19,199 bases of DNA from CALAED01 sp937891035. GTDB taxonomy: Bacteria > Actinomycetota > Actinomycetes > Streptosporangiales > Streptosporangiaceae. The stretch lies in NCBI GenBank assembly GCA_035642125.1, contig DASQSZ010000104.1, forward strand, positions 1 through 19,199, read 5' to 3'. The notes under the pieces are model-generated. The model worked only from the letters and a program-made list of their open reading frames with translations. It was not told where the DNA came from and ran no database searches. Each line of letters opens with the position of its first letter. Within the stretch, counting starts at the first letter, position 1. This document shows, in pieces, positions 14,322 to 19,199 of this stretch. Made by a program: the position numbers and the translations under genes.

Positions 14322-14354
14322 GTGCGACGAAAGGACATACGGTGGCAGGCATGA
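14322..14354 (+). CDS. Possible 10-codon leader peptide before the rhomboid gene
   Basis: GTG 14322 has AAAGGA (14312-14317) 4 bases upstream and encodes MRRKDIRWQA. Its TGA overlaps the ATG of the rhomboid gene (ATGA at 14351-14354). A second AAAGGA (14330-14335) lies inside it. This could couple translation, or the ribosome site could simply be duplicated. It is speculative. Confidence 0.25.
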   Translation: MRRKDIRWQA

Positions 14355-14983
14355 CCGACGACTTCCCGGCCCGCCGGACGACGCAGAGCGAGGGTCTTGC
14401 GACGCATGCGACGCGGGCGGTGTCCGCCGTGGTCATCGTCGGCTTCACGCTCGCGGTCATGTGGGTGCTCGAGATCTTCGCGTACGTGACCGAGCATCGC
14501 TTCGTGGTGACCTACGGCATCGAGGCCCACGACGTCAGCGACCTGTCGCACATCTTCACCGCGCCCTTCCTGCACGCCGGCTTCGACCACCTGATCTCCA
14601 ACACCGTGCCGTTCGCGATCCTCGGGTTCCTCGCCGCGCTGCGCGGCACCGCCAAGTTCCTCGGCATGAACGTGATCGTCATGGTGGTCGGCGGGCTCGG
14701 CGTGTGGTTCCTCGGCCCGACGGGCGGCGTCACGGTCGGCGCGAGCATCCTCGTCTTCGGCTACTTCGGCTACCTCGTCGGGCGCGGGCTGTTCGAGCGC
14801 CGTCTGATCGACATCCTCATCGCGCTGGTGGTGGGAGTGCTGTACGGCACGGCCATCGCCGCGAGCGTGCTGCCAAGCAATCCGCAGATCTCTTGGCAGG
14901 GCCATCTGTTCGGGCTGATCGGCGGCGTCTTGGCCTCCTGGACCCTGCGCCGCCGCAACGCCGGCTTTTCGTTCTCGCTCTGA
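14351..14983 (+). CDS. Rhomboid-family intramembrane serine protease
   Basis: 210 residues with about six membrane helices. HAGFDHLISN (75-84) is the conserved H..HL..N segment of the second helix. GVTVGASILVFG (126-137) holds the catalytic Ser132 in a GxS motif. SWQGHLFGLIGG (181-192) carries the catalytic His185. A short cytosolic N-terminus precedes the first helix at about 23-46. Rhomboids cut membrane proteins within the bilayer; the substrate here is unknown. The start is ATG 14351. GTG 14342 (adding three residues) is also possible, because AAAGGA at 14330-14335 is well spaced for it. It is convergent with the small hypothetical gene downstream. Confidence 0.88.
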   Translation: MTDDFPARRTTQSEGLATHATRAVSAVVIVGFTLAVMWVLEIFAYVTEHRFVVTYGIEAHDVSDLSHIFTAPFLHAGFDHLISNTVPFAILGFLAALRGTAKFLGMNVIVMVVGGLGVWFLGPTGGVTVGASILVFGYFGYLVGRGLFERRLIDILIALVVGVLYGTAIAASVLPSNPQISWQGHLFGLIGGVLASWTLRRRNAGFSFSL

Positions 14984-15072
14984 TCGCGACGGCTCCCGCC
15001 GCTTTCGGACCGCCGTTCGCCGGACCCGGCCACCGGACCCCGCCGGGACCCCGACCACGGGCCATTGCCGTT

Positions 15073-15100
15073 GGCCGCCGGCGCAGAGGCCGCCGGCGCA
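15073..15100. repeat. Short tandem repeat between convergent genes
   Basis: The 13-mer GGCCGCCGGCGCA occurs at 15073-15085 and again at 15088-15100, a 15-bp period. It sits in the 135-bp gap between the ends of the rhomboid and hypothetical genes. No function is evident. Confidence 0.6.
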
Positions 15101-15118
15101 AGGGGCTGCCGCGCTCGG

Positions 15119-15355
15119 CTACCCGGCCGCGTCGTCCTTGCCCAGCAGGGCGGCGAGGGCCCGCGCCTCCTCCGCGTCGAGGCCGAGCACCACGCGGGGC
15201 CGGCCCCAGGGGTGGTCGATCGAGTGGGCCACGTAACTGGCGACCGACTCCGACACCTGCTCGGCGAGTCCGCGCGTGTGCCGCCACTGCGTCCACGCGC
15301 GCTCCAACTCATGCGCCGCACGCTGTGCGCACGACACCAACTCCGGATCACGCAC
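15119..15355 (-). CDS. Small hypothetical protein
   Basis: 78 residues from GTG 15355, chosen because AGGAGG stands 8 bases upstream on the minus strand. A longer frame from 15406 has no such site. The sequence is helical and charged (CAQRAAHELERAWTQWRHTR, 9-28), followed by a short SIDHPWGRPRVVLGLD segment (45-60) and a final helix (61-72). There is no signal peptide, membrane segment or recognisable motif. I do not recognise the family; the pattern looks like a small cytosolic actinobacterial protein. It lies between the rhomboid gene (convergent) and the LacI regulator (same strand, upstream), 179 bases after the LacI stop. Confidence 0.65.
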   Translation of the reverse strand: MRDPELVSCAQRAAHELERAWTQWRHTRGLAEQVSESVASYVAHSIDHPWGRPRVVLGLDAEEARALAALLGKDDAAG

Positions 15356-15534
15356 GGTAAGTCCCTCCTGGGTGCTGCCCGAGACAATTAACTCCCAGCC
15401 GTCCACGTTTCGCGGTGCGATCGCGGCAGGCTTGACCGGCCATGAGGAGAACGCTTACGGAGTCGGGGCCGATGATCGACCTCGGCTCGACCGACTCGAA
15501 AATACCCAACCAGAAAGATCGCCCCCGGAAGCGG

Positions 15535-16602
15535 TCAAGGATGTGGCACCCGCCCCGTGGTGGCGCGGACCACCAGGTGCGGCACCACGAGGGTCTGGCG
15601 CGGCTCCCGCAGCACGTCGTCGATGCGCGCGCACAGCAGTTCGGCGGCCACCCGTCCCATGTCGCGGCGGGGTTGGTCCACGGTGGTCAACGAGATGTGC
15701 CGGATCGCGGCCAGGTGCGTGTTGTCGTACCCGACGATGGACAGGTCGGCGGGGACGCGCAGCCCGAGTTCGTCGGCGGCGGACAACGCCCCGATCGCCA
15801 CGAGGTCGTTGGGAGCGAAGATCGCGGTCGGCCGCGGCCGCCGGGACAGCAGCGCTCTCGCGGCCCGGTGGCCGCCCTCCTCGGTGAAGTCACCCGGCTC
15901 GACCACGATGTGGCTCGCCAGCCCGTGCTGGGACATGGCCTGCTCGTACCCCGCCCGGCGGTAGCGGGCCGTCGTGGACGGCGCCCCCTCGATGTGCGCG
16001 ATGCTCTGGTGCCCTAGCTCCACGAGGTGGTCCACCGCCAGTCGCGCCCCAAGTTCGTCGTCGTCGACCACGATGTCGACGCCGCTCACGTCGCGTTCGC
16101 CCACGATCACCACCGGGACGCTGGCCGCCGCGTCGTTGAGCGAGTCCGGGACGACACTGAGCAGGACCAGGCCGTCGACCCGCATCTCCAGAAAGGCATC
16201 GACGGCTTCGGCCTCGAACAGCGGATCCCACCGGCCGCTGCCAACGATCATGCGAAGGTTCGCGCCATGCAGGCTCTCTTGCAGTCCATCGAGGAACTCG
16301 GCGAAGAACGGATTGTGCAGATCGGCGACGAGCGCGCCGATGAGCCGCGTGCGACCCTCGACCAGGCTGCGGGCGACCGCGTTCGGCCGGTAACCAAGCT
16401 CCCTGGCCGCCTTCAGCACGGCCTGTCGGCGGCGCTCGCTGACGTGCGGTGATCCGCGCATGACGAGCGATACCAGCGACTTCGACACACCCGCCCGCTC
16501 GGCTACGTTGCGGATGGTGGGCTTGGCTCCCGATAGGCCGGCGACCCGCCGTGTCCGGATGACGGACCGGGTGGGCTGCGACGCGTCTTCGTCAACGGAC
16601 AT
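15535..16602 (-). CDS. LacI-family transcriptional regulator
   Basis: 355 residues from ATG 16602 (GGAG 5 bases upstream on the minus strand). An N-terminal tail of about 27 residues precedes the HTH and hinge: TIRNVAERAGVSKSLVSLVM (29-48), then ARELGYRPNAVARSLV (66-81). The C-terminal half is a periplasmic-binding-protein-like sugar sensor (IGALVADLHNPFFAE at 88-102; later FAPNDLVAIGAL, SIVGYDNTHLA and SLTTVDQPRRDMG). LacI regulators usually repress sugar uptake and catabolic genes and respond to a sugar. No transporter or catabolic gene lies beside it, so the target is unknown. The conserved HTH and not the longer upstream frame to 16725 sets the start. Confidence 0.9.
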   Translation of the reverse strand: MSVDEDASQPTRSVIRTRRVAGLSGAKPTIRNVAERAGVSKSLVSLVMRGSPHVSERRRQAVLKAARELGYRPNAVARSLVEGRTRLIGALVADLHNPFFAEFLDGLQESLHGANLRMIVGSGRWDPLFEAEAVDAFLEMRVDGLVLLSVVPDSLNDAAASVPVVIVGERDVSGVDIVVDDDELGARLAVDHLVELGHQSIAHIEGAPSTTARYRRAGYEQAMSQHGLASHIVVEPGDFTEEGGHRAARALLSRRPRPTAIFAPNDLVAIGALSAADELGLRVPADLSIVGYDNTHLAAIRHISLTTVDQPRRDMGRVAAELLCARIDDVLREPRQTLVVPHLVVRATTGRVPHP

Positions 16603-16631
16603 GGCACTCCCACAGTGGAGGAGATGCCATG
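16600..16631 (-). promoter_or_regulatory. Inverted repeat spanning the LacI-gene start codon
   Basis: CATGGCA (16600-16606) and TGCCATG (16625-16631) are perfect 7-bp arms. In the mRNA they would pair, with CTCC and GGAG as a 4-bp inner stem next to a single bulged base and a 9-base loop. This hides both the GGAG ribosome-binding site and the ATG. As DNA it could equally be an autoregulatory operator. Confidence 0.45.
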
Positions 16632-16754
16632 ATGCCCCGCACATGCCCCATAGTGCTTGTGCAGACCAATAACGGCCCGCACCCGGAGGTTTTCTTGCCA
16701 CCCGCCGAGGGGCCCAAAAGATCACGAAATAGATTGATCGTCAAAGACCTCGGC

Positions 16755-16760
16755 TACGCT
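16755..16760 (+). promoter_or_regulatory. Leaderless promoter -10 of the TetR gene
   Basis: TACGCT (TAnnnT type) ends 6 bases before GTG 16767, the spacing expected when transcription begins at the start codon. TTGATC (16734-16739) may be the -35, with a short 15-bp spacer. There is no ribosome-binding site before the GTG, which agrees with leaderless translation. Confidence 0.5.
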
Positions 16761-16766
16761 GCCAGC

Positions 16767-17555
16767 GTGGGCGATCGGACAGCCGCGGCGAAGGAGCCCA
16801 GCGCGTCGCGAGACGATCGAGACGGCCGAGAGGGCCGAGAGGGCCGAGACGATCGCGTCGGCCGGCCTGGCCGGGAGGGGCGAGACGGCTCCGACGCGGG
16901 ATGGGGTCCTCGGCGCGCACCAAAAAGCCGGCGCCGACTCAGCGTCGACGAGCGGCGCGACGAGCTGATCGCCGCCGCGCTCGAGCTGTTCAGCAGCAGA
17001 TCGCCGGAGACCATCTCCATCGATGACGTCGCCGCGGCCGCCGGTGCCTCCCGGGCACTCGTCTATCACTACTTCGGCGGCAAGCACGAACTCTACGTCG
17101 CGGCCCTGAAGAGCGCGGCGACGCAGCTCAGTAACCTGCTCGAACCCCCAGCCGAGGGCAGGCCGCTCGAAAAGCTGGCGCTGTCACTGCACCGGTACTT
17201 CGACTTCGTCGAAGATCACGCCGCCGGTTTTGTCGCGTTGCTGCGTGGTGGCCCGGCCAACCGGTCCGGTGAGATCGGCGAGATCGTGGATGAGATCCGG
17301 CAACTGCTGCTCACCCGGATCCTGCATGAGATGGGCGTCACCGAGCCCGGCCCGGTGCTGCGGCTGACGATGCGGTCGTGGTTGGCATCGGTCGAGACGG
17401 CCGGACTCGACTGGCTGGAACGCCGGGACCTGCCGCGCGACGAACTCGAACGGCTGCTGGTCGATCAGCAGGTGGTCTTGTTGCGTGTGGCCGGTCGCTA
17501 TGACGAGCAGGTGGCCAGTTTGTTCGATCGGCTGATGGCTGAAGAGCTCGCCTGA
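16767..17555 (+). CDS. TetR-family transcriptional regulator with repetitive N-terminal tail
   Basis: 262 residues from GTG 16767. Residues 1-56 are hydrophilic and dominated by Arg, Asp, Glu and Gly (REGREGRDDR, GREGRDG). The HTH domain covers about 60-110: DERRDELIAAALELF, then TISIDDVAAAAGASRALVYHYFGGKHELY, a canonical TetR helix-turn-helix. The C-terminal ligand and dimer domain (about 115-260) contains HRYFDFVEDHAAGFVALLRGG and RLTMRSWLASVETAGLDWLERRDL. The start was chosen on the leaderless promoter; the open frame reaches back to 16629, but that part overlaps the LacI promoter region. Target and ligand are unknown. It is divergent from the LacI gene (164 bases apart). Confidence 0.88.
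   Translation: MGDRTAAAKEPSASRDDRDGREGREGRDDRVGRPGREGRDGSDAGWGPRRAPKSRRRLSVDERRDELIAAALELFSSRSPETISIDDVAAAAGASRALVYHYFGGKHELYVAALKSAATQLSNLLEPPAEGRPLEKLALSLHRYFDFVEDHAAGFVALLRGGPANRSGEIGEIVDEIRQLLLTRILHEMGVTEPGPVLRLTMRSWLASVETAGLDWLERRDLPRDELERLLVDQQVVLLRVAGRYDEQVASLFDRLMAEELA
16810..16855 (+). repeat. Tandem 9-bp repeats within the TetR N-terminal tail
   Basis: GGCCGAGAG occurs at 16824-16832 and 16833-16841, and as GGCCGAGAC at 16842-16850. The 10-mer GAGACGATCG flanks the block at 16810-16819 and 16846-16855. Units are in frame (9 bp, three codons), so length changes would add or remove Arg-Glu-Gly type triplets without breaking the gene. Confidence 0.75.
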
Positions 17556-17564
17556 GGTGGGCCG

Positions 17565-17578
17565 GGCCCGCGCGGGCC
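17565..17578 (+). terminator. Hairpin after the TetR gene
   Basis: GGCCCGC followed directly by GCGGGCC is a perfect 14-bp palindrome starting 9 bases after the stop codon. An A-run (17582-17586) follows shortly. It would fold as a 5-bp stem with a 4-base loop. Confidence 0.5.
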
Positions 17579-17688
17579 GGCAAAAACCTCGAAATCGTTG
17601 GGCAAACCCCGAGACCGGTGCCCCGTCCATGTCCGTATCCGACCGGAATCGGCCACGGACGAGGCGCCCGAGCTTTCCCCCCTCTTCT

Positions 17689-17727
17689 CAGGGTCGTGCC
17701 CCTGATTTCGCGCCCTCATCTCGGGCG
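17689..17727 (-). terminator. Tandem hairpins downstream of bldC
   Basis: On the minus strand after bldC come CGCCC/GGGCG (17711-17715 with 17723-17727, 7-base loop) and CAGGG/CCCTG (17689-17693 with 17700-17704, 6-base loop). Tandem GC-rich stems 35-73 bases past the stop suggest termination. They lie in the gap between the convergent TetR and bldC genes. Confidence 0.4.
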
Positions 17728-17761
17728 TCTCTTCGGTTGTGCCGGCAGCCAACGTGCCCGG

Positions 17762-17965
17762 TTACTCCGCCCGCTGCTGCGGTATTCCCGCGAGCAAGGC
17801 GCGGACCTCGGCCTCGCGGTAGCGACGGTGCCCCCCAAGCGTCCGGATGGACGTCAACTTGCCCGCCTTCGCCCACCGGGTGACGGTCTTGGGGTCGACG
17901 CGGAACATCGTCGCCACCTCTGCCGGCGTCAGCAGGGGCTCGGCCTCTGGCGTACGTGCTGACAT
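17762..17965 (-). CDS. bldC: BldC developmental regulator (MerR-like single HTH)
   Basis: 67 residues, essentially the canonical BldC sequence: EPLLTPAEVATMFRVDP (9-25), TVTRWAKAGKLTSIRTLGG (27-45) and HRRYREAEVRALLAGIP (46-62). BldC is a small DNA-binding protein with a winged HTH of MerR type but no effector domain. In Streptomyces it binds head-to-tail on direct repeats and delays entry into development. Full length. AGAGG lies 8 bases before the ATG, with a GGAGGA further up. Its presence argues for a filamentous or sporulating actinomycete. The gene is downstream of and on the same strand as a conserved unknown gene, with a 262-base gap that probably holds its own promoter. Confidence 0.96.
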   Translation of the reverse strand: MSARTPEAEPLLTPAEVATMFRVDPKTVTRWAKAGKLTSIRTLGGHRRYREAEVRALLAGIPQQRAE

Positions 17966-18061
17966 GTGTGCGGCCTCTCCTCCGTGGACCGATGACAGCG
18001 ATCCTGCGATTGATCCTCACGCGGTCACTGATGTCCCCTATGGCCCGAAAGAGCCACTATG

Positions 18062-18132
18062 ACATCACAAGATGTAACCTTGCCACCACTCAGCGCAACA
18101 AGCAAGTCAGTGGGCAAGTCAACACCCAAGTC
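18062..18132 (-). promoter_or_regulatory. bldC: bldC upstream region: candidate promoter and three direct repeats
   Basis: On the plus strand CAAGTC occurs at 18103-18108, 18115-18120 and 18127-18132, an exact 12-bp period. Toward bldC these read GACTTG three times. Closer to the gene are TTGCGC (18098-18093) and TACATC (18076-18071) with a 16-bp spacer, weak -35/-10 candidates. A dyad ACATC-N4-GATGT (18062-18075) overlaps the -10. The repeats would sit just upstream of the -35, an activator-type position. Confidence 0.4.
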
Positions 18133-18227
18133 GCCTGCCCGAAGTTGCGCTTCATGAAGGACTGCGTCACGCTGCGTGATTCTAGCGACACGTATGGTCG
18201 CATCGCGCGCAGATTCGGGAAGAATGT

Positions 18228-19151
18228 TCAATTCGCGGTCGAGAGCGCCTGTACGGAGCGCCATCGACTGCGCAATCTTTCGTGCATCGCGCGCGCCACC
18301 ACCGGATCCCGTGCCATGCGCTCGAACACCGCCGCCACCTCCGCCACGGACTCGTCAGCGCGCAGTGCATCGTCGTCCATGAGGTGAACGAGGCCGCCGT
18401 AGTCGAGCTCGACGAGGCCCTGGGGGTGGAACCCCTCAAGCCAGCGGCCGAGGGTCGCGACGTCGCCGATTGCGAAACCGTAGTCACCGGTGGCGATGCG
18501 CAGGGCCTTGCTGGCCGCGGCCGTCCGGCGCCTGGCCGCTGCCATGGACGTCACATAGATGAGCGTGCGGGTGGGGACCGCCGTGGTCGGGCCGCCCGCG
18601 GCCCCGGGCCGGACACTCGACCTGCCCCTCGATGTGTCCGGCGCACGCGGCTCCCCCTCCGGCTCGGCCGGCGCGCCGAGCACAAGGCAGCGCTCGGTGG
18701 CGGCGAAGGGGATAAACCACGCAAATGGCACACTCCACGTGCTCGACTGGATGTACGGCCGCAGCGTGTCGCCCCGCCGCTTCCATCGTTCGAAATCGAC
18801 CTCGGCCTGCTCGGCCACCACCCGCGGCGCGAAGGCGTCGGCCACCGTACGAGACAGGGTCGCCCGAAACGCCGAGAAGGCCATCCACGACCGCAATCTG
18901 GTCTGCCAAGGGCAGACGAACGTCATGTCCGTCGTGCGCCGTACATAGGCATCCGCGCTCTCTCTGGCCGGGGCCACGACCGGCGGCACCGCCACGAGCC
19001 GGTGGATCGCCGCGCCGTGCTCGGCCTCGAGCGCGACGACGCGACGAGGTCGATCCGCGGAGTTCACATAACGCGCCCAGACCGAGCGATCCGGCTCGGG
19101 AAAGGCGCTCAGCGGCTCGTACACCCGCAGATACGCGGCGTAAGGAAACAC
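18228..19151 (-). CDS. Conserved actinobacterial protein of unknown function upstream of bldC
   Basis: 307 residues from GTG 19151, giving MFPYAAYLRVYEPLSAF. No ribosome-binding site is evident. The frame stays open to the window edge, so a start further upstream cannot be excluded. No signal peptide or membrane helix is seen. Conserved-looking parts are the N-terminus, FVCPWQTRLRSWMAF (77-92), a WSVPFAWFIPF aromatic stretch in the middle, a Gly/Pro/Arg-rich variable linker (about 170-200), RTLIYVTSMAAARRR, and a C-terminal half with WLEGFHPQGLVELDYGGLVHLMDDDALRADESV. The last segment looks well ordered and acidic. I recall proteins of this type beside bldC in other actinomycetes, but I cannot assign a function. 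Confidence 0.75.
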   Translation of the reverse strand: MFPYAAYLRVYEPLSAFPEPDRSVWARYVNSADRPRRVVALEAEHGAAIHRLVAVPPVVAPARESADAYVRRTTDMTFVCPWQTRLRSWMAFSAFRATLSRTVADAFAPRVVAEQAEVDFERWKRRGDTLRPYIQSSTWSVPFAWFIPFAATERCLVLGAPAEPEGEPRAPDTSRGRSSVRPGAAGGPTTAVPTRTLIYVTSMAAARRRTAAASKALRIATGDYGFAIGDVATLGRWLEGFHPQGLVELDYGGLVHLMDDDALRADESVAEVAAVFERMARDPVVARAMHERLRSRWRSVQALSTAN

Positions 19152-19199
19152 CGTCGAATCGTGACATGCCGCAGGCGGGCCCGGCCCGCGGTCACGCCC

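Noticed and set aside
15073..15100. CRISPR-like repeat
   Set aside because: Only two copies with a 2-bp separation, no spacers and no cas genes.
1..19199. Mobile element, prophage, tRNA or rRNA in the window
   Set aside because: No transposase, integrase, terminal repeats, tRNA-like cloverleaf or rRNA sequence was recognised.

Overview
The window is a high-GC actinobacterial chromosome segment. The evidence is near-universal G/C at third codon positions, a WhiB-family protein, an almost canonical BldC, a leaderless GTG-start promoter and abundant GTG starts. BldC and WhiB together point to a mycelial or sporulating actinomycete. A Streptosporangiales-type organism is my best guess, but that is inference.

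Left part (1-2405): the 3' end of an M20 metallopeptidase gene, then a complete UDP-sugar 6-dehydrogenase. Centre (2731-13525): a NarL/LuxR-type regulator with a degenerate receiver domain, then a long same-strand run of exopolysaccharide genes. In order these encode a secreted Agd3/PelA-like polysaccharide deacetylase, a PelF-like GT4 glycosyltransferase, a PelG-position membrane protein with about 12 helices, a LegB-like NAD-dependent 4,6-dehydratase/epimerase, a sugar-1-phosphate nucleotidyltransferase, a second short-chain dehydrogenase/reductase (SDR), a GH135 (spherulin-4/Sph3-type) hydrolase and a GH114 (Ega3/PelA-type) endo-galactosaminidase. Overlaps of 4, 13 and 4 bp and short gaps mark 5883-13525 as one operon. 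A GC-rich hairpin follows it.

Together these genes would activate and modify an amino-sugar nucleotide, polymerise it with PelF, export it through the PelG-like protein, and then deacetylate and trim the chain outside the membrane. This is the logic of Pel (cationic GalN/GalNAc-rich polymer) and of the fungal galactosaminogalactan (GAG) cluster. The three surface enzymes that fungi keep as separate proteins (CE18, GH135, GH114) are also separate here, next to a bacterial PelF/PelG core. I see no PelB/PelC (expected in a Gram-positive) and no PelD/PelE c-di-GMP module. The regulator and a helically phased GGAC array in front of the deacetylase gene may be the control system instead.

Right part (13526-19199): an unusual pair in which a free-standing HemA-dimerisation-like protein is translationally coupled to a WhiB-family protein, behind a double GTAGTACTAC-type palindrome. 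Then come a rhomboid protease, a small hypothetical protein, a LacI regulator whose start codon lies in a predicted mRNA hairpin, a TetR regulator with a repeat-encoded N-terminal tail and a leaderless promoter, BldC, and a conserved 307-residue protein of unknown function. No rRNA, tRNA, CRISPR, insertion sequence or phage gene was seen.
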